Source: Streptomyces inusitatus (lineage in GTDB: Bacteria > Actinomycetota > Actinomycetes > Streptomycetales > Streptomycetaceae). Taken from it: DNA of 64,000 nt. Below the pieces are notes generated by a model. That model searched no databases and was not told where the DNA came from. It saw only the letters and a list, made by a program, of their open reading frames with translations. The number at the start of each line of letters is the position of its first letter. The stretch's first letter is position 1. The position numbers were made by a program, and so were the translations under genes. The DNA lies in NCBI RefSeq assembly GCF_014651115.1, contig NZ_BMWG01000001.1:496001-560000 (forward strand), in the 5' to 3' direction. This document shows, piece by piece, positions 50,798-58,792 of this stretch.

Positions 50798-52003
50798 TCA
50801 GGGCGCGGACACGACAGGCAGCGACACGGTGACGGTCAGGCCCCCCTCGGGGCCGGGCCCGGCCGTCACCTCGCCGTCGTGGGCCCGGGCGATCGAGCGG
50901 ACGATCGACAGCCCGAGGCCCGCCCCGGGCCCCATCCGGTCCCGTCCCTCACCCCGCCGGAACGGCTCGAAGAGCGCCGGGATCTCCTCCTCGGGGATCA
51001 CCGGCCCGCTGTTCCCCACCGTCAGCGTCCCGCCCTCGACCCGCACCGACACCGTCCCGCCGGGCACGTTGTACGCCACCGCGTTGGCGACCAGATTGCC
51101 GACCATCCGGTCCAGCAGCACCCGGTTCCCGCGCACCACGGCCGAGCCGGCCGGACCGGTCGCCCCGGCCGTCACTCCCTGTCTGCGGGACTCCTCGACC
51201 GCGACCTCCCCGAGGTCGACGTCGTCCCGCTCGGACAGCCCCCGCTCCCCGCGCGCCAGCAGCAGCAGGCCGTCGATCAGCCGCTCGCTGCGGCGGTTGC
51301 TCTCCAGCAGGATCTCCCTGGTGGCGGCGGTCTCCTCGGGGTTGTCCGAGGCCAGCCCCACCTGGATCGCGGTGCGCTGGGTGGCCAGCGGGGTACGCAG
51401 CTCGTGCGAGGCGTTGGCGATGAACCGCCGCTGGCTGTCGAAGGCCGTCTCCAGCCGCGCGAGCAGCGCGTCCAGGGTGTCGCCCAGCTCTTTCAGCTCG
51501 TCGTCGGGGCCGCTCGCCCCGATCCGCTCGTGCAGCGTCCGCTCGGAGAGCTTCCGGGCCTTCGCCGTCATGGCGTGCACCGGCCGCAGCAGTCGCCCGG
51601 CCGTCCACCAGCCCACCACCACCGCGCAGAGCGCCGTGATCAGCAGCGCGGTGAAGGACCAGAAGAGGAGCTGCGCGGCGGCGGCATCGCTGACGGTCCC
51701 GGTGAGCCGAAGGGCGCTGATCCGCTCCAGGGACGCTCCCCCCTCCTCGGCCAGGAACGCCCGCCGGGCGATCTCCTCCGCCTCCGACTCCGTGCCCTCG
51801 GTGGAGAGCAGATAGACCACGGCGAGCAGCACCGCGCCCAGCACCAGGAAGACCGCCCCGAACACCAGGGCGATCCTGGTCCGGATCGTGGAGCCGGGCC
51901 CCAGCCGGCCGGGCCCCATGTGCGCCACCCGCGTCCCGGAAGGCGCGGCGGCGGCCGAGGCGGCGGCGGAGACTGCGGGCGGGGCGGCGGGCGCGGCGCT
52001 CAC
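50798..52003 (-). CDS. Sensor histidine kinase
   Basis: 401 residues. Two membrane helices (IALVFGAVFLVLGAVLLAVV and LLFWSFTALLITALCAVVVG) flank an extracytoplasmic sensor of about 60 residues. A HAMP segment (RLLRPVHAMTAKARKLSE) leads into the H-box (FIANASHELRTPLATQ), then N-box (LVANAVAYN) and G-box (GAGLGLSIVRSIARAHDG). The GTG overlaps the response-regulator stop as GTGA. The signal is unknown. A longer open frame continues upstream over the antisense of metG and is not used. Confidence 0.87.
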   Translation of the reverse strand: MSAAPAAPPAVSAAASAAAAPSGTRVAHMGPGRLGPGSTIRTRIALVFGAVFLVLGAVLLAVVYLLSTEGTESEAEEIARRAFLAEEGGASLERISALRLTGTVSDAAAAQLLFWSFTALLITALCAVVVGWWTAGRLLRPVHAMTAKARKLSERTLHERIGASGPDDELKELGDTLDALLARLETAFDSQRRFIANASHELRTPLATQRTAIQVGLASDNPEETAATREILLESNRRSERLIDGLLLLARGERGLSERDDVDLGEVAVEESRRQGVTAGATGPAGSAVVRGNRVLLDRMVGNLVANAVAYNVPGGTVSVRVEGGTLTVGNSGPVIPEEEIPALFEPFRRGEGRDRMGPGAGLGLSIVRSIARAHDGEVTAGPGPEGGLTVTVSLPVVSAP

Positions 52004-52653
52004 AGCGCGTACCCCACGCCCTGGACGGTACGGATCAGCCCGGGCTCCCCGAGTTTCCCGCGCAGCTTGCTCATGCAGACGCGTACCGCGCCCGTGAAGG
52101 GGTCGGTGTGCGCGTCCCAGGCCCGCTCCAGCAGCTCCTCGGCGGAGACGGTCGCGCCGTCCGACTCCAGCAGGATCTGGAGCACGGAGAACTCCTTGGG
52201 CGACAGATCGAGCTCCCGCCCGTCCCGCTCGGCGCGTCTGCGCACGCTGTCGAGCCGCACCCCGTGCCGCTCCAGCAGCGGCGGCACCGGGCGGGCGCTG
52301 CGCCGCCGCAGCGCCCGGACCCGGGAGACCAGCTCGGGGAAGTCGAAGGGCTTGCCCAGATAGTCGTCGGCCCCCAGGTCGAGCCCCGCGACCCGGTCCT
52401 CCGGGGCGGCGGAGGCGGTCAGCATCAGAATCCTGGTGCGGGCGGCGGCGGCGACCAGCGCGCGTGCCACCTCGTCGCCGTGGAGCCGGGGGAGATCGCG
52501 GTCGAGGACGACCACGTCGTAGTCGTACAGCCCCAGACGGGCGAGTGCCTCGTCCCCGCTGTAGACCGTGTCCACGGCGAAACCGGCCCGCCGCAGCCCG
52601 GTGGCGACCAGCTCGGCCAGAACCTGTTCGTCCTCGGCGACCAGTACCCGCAT
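52000..52653 (-). CDS. OmpR-family response regulator
   Basis: 217 residues. The receiver domain has DE (VAEDEQ), the phosphoacceptor aspartate in VVVLDRDLP, the conserved Thr region (LMLTASAA) and lysine (GKPFDF). The winged-helix output domain includes LDLSPKEFSVLQILLE and CMSKLRGKLGEPGLIRTVQG. It is coupled to the kinase downstream by GTGA. The gene diverges from metG with about 130 bp between, where its promoter should lie. Confidence 0.88.
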   Translation of the reverse strand: MRVLVAEDEQVLAELVATGLRRAGFAVDTVYSGDEALARLGLYDYDVVVLDRDLPRLHGDEVARALVAAAARTRILMLTASAAPEDRVAGLDLGADDYLGKPFDFPELVSRVRALRRRSARPVPPLLERHGVRLDSVRRRAERDGRELDLSPKEFSVLQILLESDGATVSAEELLERAWDAHTDPFTGAVRVCMSKLRGKLGEPGLIRTVQGVGYAL

Positions 52654-52786
52654 GTCGTTCTCTCCTTGTGCCCGATCCACCCGCAAGAGATACGCCACGG
52701 GGTGTTTCGCCGATGTCTCCGCCCCCCGGTGCCCGCCCGGGTTTATCGCGGTGAGAAGGGCATCTCCGGGCCAGTAGGATTTCGAC

Positions 52787-54406
52787 ATGGCGGCCACTGG
52801 ATCCGAGAAGCAGGGGGCGGCGGCGTACTACGTCTCGACCCCCATTTACTACGTCAACGACGCTCCTCACCTGGGCCACGCCTACACGACCGTCGCAGGC
52901 GACGTGCTCACCCGCTGGCACCGTCAGCGCGGCGAGAAGGTGTGGTACCTCACCGGCACGGACGAGCACGGTCAGAAGATCATGCGCACTGCCGAGGCGA
53001 ATGGGGTCACTCCTCAGGAGTGGTGCGACAAGCTCGTGGAAGAGGCGTGGAAGCCCCTCTGGGAGCATCTGAACATCGCGAACGACGATTTCATCCGCAC
53101 CACCGAGAAGCGGCACACGGACCGGGTGAAGGAATTCGTCCAGGATCTCTACGACAAGGGCGAGATCTACAAGGGCGGATACGAGGGCCCGTACTGCGTG
53201 GGCTGTGAGGAGTACAAGCTCCCCGGCGATCTGATCGACGGCGAGGGCGAGTACGCGGGCGAGAAGCTCTGCCCCATTCACAAGAAGCCGGTGGAACTCC
53301 TCAAGGAGGAGAACTACTTCTTCAAGCTGAGCGAGTACGGCCCGAAGCTGCTGGAGCTGTACGAGGCCGACCCCGGCTTCATCCAGCCCGAGTCCGCCCG
53401 CAACGAGGTCGTGAACTTCGTCAAGCAGGGCCTTCAGGACCTGTCGATCTCCCGGTCCACCTTCGACTGGGGTGTGAAGGTCCCGTGGGACGAGAAGCAC
53501 GTGATCTACGTGTGGATCGACGCCCTGCTGAATTACGCCACCGCGGTCGGCTACAACGAGAATCCGGCGAAGTTCGCCGAGACCTTCCCCGCCAATGTGC
53601 ATCTGGTCGGCAAGGACATTCTCCGTTTCCACGCGATCATCTGGCCCGCGATGCTGATGGCGAACGGGCTTCCGGTGCCGGGGCGCGTGGCGGCCAACGG
53701 CTGGCTGATGGTCGGCGGCGAGAAGATGTCGAAGTCGAATCTGACCGGCATCAAGCCGCAGGATCTGACCTCGCACTTCGGCGTCGACGCCTACCGCTGG
53801 TACTTCCTGCGCGCCATCGCCTTCGGCCAGGACGGCTCCTTCTCGTGGGAGGACTTCACCGCCCGCTACACGAGCGAGCTGGCGAACGACTACGGCAACC
53901 TGGCGTCCCGGGTCGCCGCGATGGTCGGCAAGTACTTCGGCGGCGCGCTGCCGGCCGCGACCGCCGCCGGTGACGCCGAGACGGCGGTCCAGGAGGGGCT
54001 GGCGCGGGCCGCCGCCACGGCGGACGCGAAGATCGGCGACGAGCTGGACTTCCAGGGCGGCATCCTGGCGATCTTCGACTTCGTGAAGCAGGTCAACGGC
54101 TATCTGACCGAGCAGGAGCCGTGGAAGGTCGCCAAGGACGACTCTCCCGAGGGTCAGGCCCGGCTGGCGACGATCCTCTACACGGCCGCCGAGTCCCTGC
54201 GGGGCGTCGCGGTGCTGCTGAACTCGGTGATGCCCGAGACCTCGCAGGCGCTGTGGGACTCGCTGGGCGCGGAGGCCGCTCTCGGCGCGCTCGGTGAGCA
54301 GCGCGTCCAGGACGCCGGCGCCTGGGGTCTGCTGCCCGCGGGCTCGACGGTCACCAAGGGCGCGGTGCTCTTCCCGCGTCTGGAGGACCCGAAGAAGGAC
54401 CAGTAG
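52787..54406 (+). CDS. metG: Methionyl-tRNA synthetase
   Basis: 539 residues. The class I signatures are both present: the HIGH-type HLGHAY near residue 25 and KMSKS (GGEKMSKSNL). The zinc knuckle region reads YCVGCEEYKLPGDLI and CPIHKKPVELL. Also present are the editing/anticodon segment ISRSTFDWGVKVPWDEKHVI and the helical anticodon domain (LNSVMPETSQALWDSLGAE). It charges tRNA-Met with methionine. The length is right for the actinobacterial short form. A strong terminator follows. Confidence 0.95.
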   Translation: MAATGSEKQGAAAYYVSTPIYYVNDAPHLGHAYTTVAGDVLTRWHRQRGEKVWYLTGTDEHGQKIMRTAEANGVTPQEWCDKLVEEAWKPLWEHLNIANDDFIRTTEKRHTDRVKEFVQDLYDKGEIYKGGYEGPYCVGCEEYKLPGDLIDGEGEYAGEKLCPIHKKPVELLKEENYFFKLSEYGPKLLELYEADPGFIQPESARNEVVNFVKQGLQDLSISRSTFDWGVKVPWDEKHVIYVWIDALLNYATAVGYNENPAKFAETFPANVHLVGKDILRFHAIIWPAMLMANGLPVPGRVAANGWLMVGGEKMSKSNLTGIKPQDLTSHFGVDAYRWYFLRAIAFGQDGSFSWEDFTARYTSELANDYGNLASRVAAMVGKYFGGALPAATAAGDAETAVQEGLARAAATADAKIGDELDFQGGILAIFDFVKQVNGYLTEQEPWKVAKDDSPEGQARLATILYTAAESLRGVAVLLNSVMPETSQALWDSLGAEAALGALGEQRVQDAGAWGLLPAGSTVTKGAVLFPRLEDPKKDQ

Positions 54407-54434
54407 CCGTACGCGGTTCACTCACCGCACGCGG

Positions 54435-54470
54435 AGGACCGCCGTTCCCGGGAGGGGCGGCGGTCCTTTT
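54435..54470 (+). terminator. Rho-independent terminator of metG
   Basis: AGGACCGCCG (54435-54444) pairs with CGGCGGTCCT (54458-54467), loop of 13 nt, followed by TTTT-CGCG. It lies 29 nt past the stop codon. Confidence 0.85.
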
Positions 54471-54487
54471 CGCGTACACCGTCGTCA

Positions 54488-54521
54488 ACGCGCGACGCGC
54501 GACGCGCGACGCGCGACGCGC
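54488..54521. repeat. 7-bp tandem repeat after metG
   Basis: Four copies of ACGCGCG and a partial fifth run in tandem between the metG terminator and the end of the L,D-transpeptidase gene. No other function is evident. Confidence 0.75.
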
Positions 54522-54523
54522 TC

Positions 54524-55309
54524 TCAGCGGGCCAGCGACTTCTTGGGCCCCATCACCACCACCGGCCGCGCCTTCGGGTCCAGCAGTTTCAGCAGCTCCG
54601 CGACGCGGGGTCTGGCGAGGCCGACACAGCCCTGTGTCGCGCCGCCGTGGTCGACATGGATCCAGATGCCGCCGCCCTTCGCCTCACCGAGCGGACGCGT
54701 CCAGTCCAGCGGGGTGAGGCCGGGCTTCCGGTTGTAGTTGACCGCCACCACATGGTCGAACGCGCCGTCCAGGGACTTCCCGTCGAAGTTCGTCCCCCGG
54801 GCGGTGAACTCCGGCCGCCGGTCGTACGGCAGCTCGGTGCCCGGGTCGGGCAGCAGCCCGCCCGCGTCGGTGAGTCCGTACACCCCGATCGGTGTGCGCA
54901 GATCGCCCAGGCGGTGGTCCTCGGTCCAGCCCTTCAGCCCGTTGCGGGCGGGCCAGGGCCCGGCGGCCCGCCGCCAGCCGGCCTCCGGGCCGCTCTCGTA
55001 GAGGGCGGCCGTGCTGCGGTTGGCATCGGCTCCCCCGCCGCTCACCACGAGGACCTGCCGGGTCCGGCCGTCGATCCCGGCCAGGGTCCGGGGCCCGATC
55101 CCGGGTATCTCCCGGTGTGCCTCGCGCCGCGCCTCCTGCGTCCGCACCGAGGCCGAGACGGACGCGGAGGCAGAGACGGAGGGCTCCGCCGGGCGCTTCG
55201 CGTCGTCGGGCGGGGCGGTGGCGGCGGGTGCGCCGCAGCCGGTGAGCAGCGCCGCGAGGGCGAGCACGGCGGCCGGGAGCACGGCTGACCTGCGGATACG
55301 GGGGGTCAT
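54524..55309 (-). CDS. L,D-transpeptidase (YkuD-like) lipoprotein
   Basis: 261 residues. A lipoprotein signal ends in the lipobox LLTGC (Cys about 25). A Ser/Ala/Thr-rich linker precedes the catalytic domain, with IWIHVDHGGATQGCVGLARP at the C-terminus; the His and Cys are the catalytic pair (usual form HGT/S-x-GC). It crosslinks or trims peptidoglycan through 3-3 or protein links, outside the membrane. The gene is on the minus strand, convergent with metG. Confidence 0.8.
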   Translation of the reverse strand: MTPRIRRSAVLPAAVLALAALLTGCGAPAATAPPDDAKRPAEPSVSASASVSASVRTQEARREAHREIPGIGPRTLAGIDGRTRQVLVVSGGGADANRSTAALYESGPEAGWRRAAGPWPARNGLKGWTEDHRLGDLRTPIGVYGLTDAGGLLPDPGTELPYDRRPEFTARGTNFDGKSLDGAFDHVVAVNYNRKPGLTPLDWTRPLGEAKGGGIWIHVDHGGATQGCVGLARPRVAELLKLLDPKARPVVVMGPKKSLAR

Positions 55310-55319
55310 GGGGTGTCCT

Positions 55320-56201
55320 TCACTGCGGGGCGCTGGTGTCCCGCGTTTTGCCCACTGCCTCGGACAGGGGTGCGGTGGGGGCGGTGGGGGCGGTCATCTC
55401 CCGGAACCGGGTGCTGTTGACGATCCGCTGGACCGTCGACATCGTCTCCTCGGAGGCGTTCACATGAACGCAGATGTCGAAGTCGGTCCTCAGGTCGTAG
55501 TTCGTCCCCTCGTCCAGTGCCTCGGTCGTGTACGAGAGATCGCCGCCGACCCGCTCGCAGAAGCTGTCCGTCCGCCGGGGCAGATCCGGGCCGTTTCGGC
55601 TCTTCGCCCGGTCGGGGCTCCCGCTCGTGCTCGTGCTCGTGCCGTCGGTCAGCCGGATCAGCACGTCTTCGCGTCCCAGCTTCTCCAAGGACGCGCAGCC
55701 GGTGTCGGTCTCCGGCTCGCAGGAGTCCGCCGGGCCGGTCAGGGACACCGTCCCCACATACCCGACCGCCTCCGCGGGCCCACCGGCGGCGGTGACGGCG
55801 GGGACGGTCAGCGCCCGCCAGGACTCGGGAAGATCGACCGTCGCGCCCGCCAGCAGCGGGAAGCGCACGGAGCGCACTTTCTCCTCGCCCCAGGGGACGG
55901 GCGGCTCCGCCTGGGTGTACGAGGGTCCGGGGGCCGGTTCCGATTCCGAGGCGGCGGGCCGCACCGGCTGGAGACCGGCGTCGCGCAGCGCGGTCGGCAG
56001 CACCGTCCCGGCGACCGCCAGCGCGGACGCGACGAGCACCGCGGCCCCCGCCCTGCGGCGTCTGCGGCGGGCCACCCGCTCCCGCACCTGCCGCAGCCGT
56101 CCCTCCGGCGCGGCGAGTTTCGGCGTGGCCCGTTCCAGCAGTACGCGCAGTTCGTCCTCCGCGTGCCTTGTGTGCTCCCCGTGCTCAGCAGGCCCGCGCA
56201 T
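55320..56201 (-). CDS. Membrane-anchored partner of the SigE-type sigma factor
   Basis: About 293 residues. A cytoplasmic N-terminus of 45 residues (DELRVLLERATPKLAAPEGR) leads to one membrane helix (GAAVLVASALAVAGTVLPTA) and a long extracytoplasmic part with three to four cysteines (DSCEPETDTGCAS, FCERVGG, FDICVHV). It lacks a zinc-binding anti-sigma motif, so it is not a ZAS protein, but it begins inside the sigma factor gene and its layout suggests a membrane regulator. The ATG at 56201 has GGGGGTGAT upstream; a GTG three codons before is possible. Confidence 0.65.
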   Translation of the reverse strand: MRGPAEHGEHTRHAEDELRVLLERATPKLAAPEGRLRQVRERVARRRRRRAGAAVLVASALAVAGTVLPTALRDAGLQPVRPAASESEPAPGPSYTQAEPPVPWGEEKVRSVRFPLLAGATVDLPESWRALTVPAVTAAGGPAEAVGYVGTVSLTGPADSCEPETDTGCASLEKLGREDVLIRLTDGTSTSTSGSPDRAKSRNGPDLPRRTDSFCERVGGDLSYTTEALDEGTNYDLRTDFDICVHVNASEETMSTVQRIVNSTRFREMTAPTAPTAPLSEAVGKTRDTSAPQ

Positions 56202-56712
56202 GGAGATCACCCCCGTCTCTCGCGTGTTCCGGAAGCAGCTCCCGCAGGGTGCGCAGGGCCTTGGAGGACTGACTCTTGACGGTGCCGGGCGCGCAGCCGA
56301 GGGTGGCCGCGGTCTCCTCGACGCTCAGATCCTCGAAGAAGCGGAGCACCACCACCGCGCGCTGCCGGACCGGGAGGGCGCGGACGGCGGCGGCGAGCGA
56401 CTGCTCCAGGTCGACGGAGGCGTACGCGTCCCAGGAGGCGACCGTGTCGGGAAGCTCGCCGTGCGGCAGTTCGCCGCGCCAGCGTCTGCGCCACCAGGAG
56501 GCGTGGGTGTGCACCAGCGCCTTGCGGATGTACGCGTCCGGATGGTCGCCGGAGATCTTGCGCCACTTGGGCCAGACCTTCGCCAGCACGGTCTGGAGCA
56601 GATCCTCCGCGAGGTGCGCGTCGCCGGTGAGCAGCCAGGCCACTCTCAGCAGCCGCGCCCCCCGTGCCGCGACATACGCTTCAAAATCGCTCGCGTCTCC
56701 CCCGGAGCTCAT
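56185..56712 (-). CDS. SigE-family ECF RNA polymerase sigma factor
   Basis: 175 residues from ATG at 56712. Region 2 reads FEAYVAARGARLLRVAWLLT, GDAHLAEDLLQTVLAKVWPK; region 4 reads RAVVVLRFFEDLSVEETAAT, LGCAPGTVKSQSSKALRTLR. This is the short SigE (Streptomyces ECF, SigE/ECF42-like naming aside) group that directs RNA polymerase to a small regulon. The end overlaps the downstream membrane protein gene by 17 nt, implying coupled expression. An ATG at 56793 is also in frame. Confidence 0.85.
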   Translation of the reverse strand: MSSGGDASDFEAYVAARGARLLRVAWLLTGDAHLAEDLLQTVLAKVWPKWRKISGDHPDAYIRKALVHTHASWWRRRWRGELPHGELPDTVASWDAYASVDLEQSLAAAVRALPVRQRAVVVLRFFEDLSVEETAATLGCAPGTVKSQSSKALRTLRELLPEHARDGGDLHARAC

Positions 56713-56855
56713 CACGCCGCCGTTCCCGTCCTCGATTTCCGTCGTCCACGTCTGTGGAACGCCCGAGGGGCCGGTTCCGGTTGCCTCGCCCACAACGGGC
56801 CGGGGCCCGGTACGCGAGGCGTACCGGGCCCTGGTCGGTGTGGGAGCCGGGAGTG

Positions 56856-58634
56856 CTACTCGGCGGCGGCCGGCTTGGCGACCGGCTTGCGGAGCTGGAT
56901 GTTCAGCTCGCGCAGCCGCGATTCGTCCAGCTCGGACGGCGCGCCCATCATCAGGTCCTGCGCGTTGCCGTTGAGCGGGAAGGCGATGGTCTCGCGGATG
57001 TTGGGCTCGTCGGCGAGGAGCATCACGATGCGGTCGACGCCCGGGGCGATGCCGCCGTGCGGGGGGGCGCCGAGGCGGAAGGCGCGGAGCATGCCCGCGA
57101 ACTCCTGCTCGACGGTCTCGCGGGTGTAGCCGGCGATCTCGAAGGCGCGGAGCATGATCTCGGGCTCGTGGTTCCGGATCGCGCCGGAGGACAGCTCGAT
57201 GCCGTTGCAGACGATGTCGTACTGCCAGGCGAGGATGTCCAGCGGGTCCTTCTCCTCCAGGTCGTTCATGCCGCCCTGCGGCATGGAGAACGGGTTGTGG
57301 GAGAAGTCGATCTTCCCGGTCTCCTCGTCGCGCTCGTACATCGGGAAGTCGACGATCCAGCAGAAGCGGAACTCGCCCTCGACGAAGTGCCCGGCGCGCT
57401 TGGCGGCCTCGACCCGGACGCCGCCCATGATCTTGGAGACCTCTTCGTAGTCGCCCGCGCCGAAGAAGACGGCGTGACCGGCGGCGAGGCCCAGCCGCTC
57501 GGTGAGGACGGCGACATTGTCGGCGGTGAGGAACTTGGCGATCGGGCCGGAGAGAGTGCCGTCCTCGGCGACGCGCACCCAGGCCAGGCCCTTCGCGCCG
57601 AGGGAGACGGCGAAGTCGCCGAGACCGTCGAAGAACTTACGGGGCTGGGCGGCGACGTCCGGCACCGGCAGGGCGCGGACGTGCTTACCGGCGAAGGCCT
57701 TGAACTCGGAGCCCTCGAAGACATCGGTGATGTCGACCAGCTCCAGCTCGGCGCGGAGGTCCGGCTTGTCGCTGCCGTACTTCAGCATCGACTCGCGGAA
57801 CGGGATGCGCGGGAAGGGCGAGGTGACCGGGCGGCCGCCGCCGAACTCCTCGAACAGCTCGGTCATGAGCTTCTCGATCGGCTGGAAGACATCCTCCTGC
57901 TCGACGAAGCTCATCTCGACGTCGAGCTGGTAGAACTCGCCGGGGGAGCGGTCGGCGCGGGCGTCCTCGTCGCGGAAGCAGGGCGCGATCTGGAAGTAGC
58001 GGTCGAAGCCGGAGATCATCAGCAGCTGCTTGAACTGCTGCGGGGCCTGCGGCAGCGCGTAGAACTTGCCCGGGTTGAGCCGCGAGGGGACCACGAAGTC
58101 GCGCGCGCCCTCGGGGGAGGTCGCGGCCAGGATCGGGGTCGCCATCTCGTTGAAGCCGAGGGCGGTCATCTTGTGCCGGATGGCGGAGATGACGGCGCTG
58201 CGCAGCATGATGTTGCGGTGCATGCGCTCACGGCGCAGGTCGAGGAAGCGGTACTCCAGGCGCCGCTCCTCGTTGACGCCGTCGTCGGCGTTGATCGTGA
58301 ACGGGATCTGGGCGGCGGCGCCCAGCACCTCGACGGCGGAGACCTCGATCTCGATCTCGCCGGTGGACAGCTCGGGGTTGATGTTGTCCGCGCCCCGGCT
58401 GACGACCGTGCCGTCGATACGGACGACGGTCTCCTTGGTGAGGTGGCTCAGCGCCTCGTTGGCCGCGGTGCCCGGGCGGGCCACCAGCTGGGTGATGCCG
58501 TAGTGGTCCCGCAGATCGATGAAGAGGATGCCGCCCAGGTCTCGGCGATTGTGCAGCCAGCCGCTCAGCCGGACGTCGGTGGAGACGTCAGAGGCGCGGA
58601 GCTCGCCGCACGTGTGTGACCTGTACCGATGCAT
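56856..58634 (-). CDS. aspS: Aspartyl-tRNA synthetase (probably non-discriminating Asp/Asn type in actinobacteria)
   Basis: 592 residues. The N-terminal OB fold contains DVSTDVRLSGWLHNRRDLGG. Class II motif 2 is in CFRDEDARADRSPGEFYQLD and motif 3 in PHGGIAPGVDRIVMLLADEP. It charges tRNA-Asp with aspartate, and in organisms lacking AsnRS also tRNA-Asn. The bacterial GAD insertion (about 290-420) is present. It stands alone, divergent from the phosphatase gene. Confidence 0.95.
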   Translation of the reverse strand: MHRYRSHTCGELRASDVSTDVRLSGWLHNRRDLGGILFIDLRDHYGITQLVARPGTAANEALSHLTKETVVRIDGTVVSRGADNINPELSTGEIEIEVSAVEVLGAAAQIPFTINADDGVNEERRLEYRFLDLRRERMHRNIMLRSAVISAIRHKMTALGFNEMATPILAATSPEGARDFVVPSRLNPGKFYALPQAPQQFKQLLMISGFDRYFQIAPCFRDEDARADRSPGEFYQLDVEMSFVEQEDVFQPIEKLMTELFEEFGGGRPVTSPFPRIPFRESMLKYGSDKPDLRAELELVDITDVFEGSEFKAFAGKHVRALPVPDVAAQPRKFFDGLGDFAVSLGAKGLAWVRVAEDGTLSGPIAKFLTADNVAVLTERLGLAAGHAVFFGAGDYEEVSKIMGGVRVEAAKRAGHFVEGEFRFCWIVDFPMYERDEETGKIDFSHNPFSMPQGGMNDLEEKDPLDILAWQYDIVCNGIELSSGAIRNHEPEIMLRAFEIAGYTRETVEQEFAGMLRAFRLGAPPHGGIAPGVDRIVMLLADEPNIRETIAFPLNGNAQDLMMGAPSELDESRLRELNIQLRKPVAKPAAAE

Positions 58635-58792
58635 CGTCGTTCATCCAGTCTTGGTGATTGAGGGGATGGGGCGGGCCCATCAAGGTTACCGCCCGGACCC
58701 CCTAAACCTCATTGGCATAGACACGCCACCGTTTGTCCCCCGGTAGTGGTCCCTGGGCGTCCGGGGGACACGGATCGGAATAAAGTGAGGCA

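Noticed and set aside
50798..54421. A very long minus-strand reading frame (1207 codons) joining the kinase to sequence opposite metG
   Set aside because: Only the last 401 codons encode a recognisable protein; the rest is the antisense of metG and of the response regulator, with arginine- and proline-rich nonsense typical of high-GC shadow frames.
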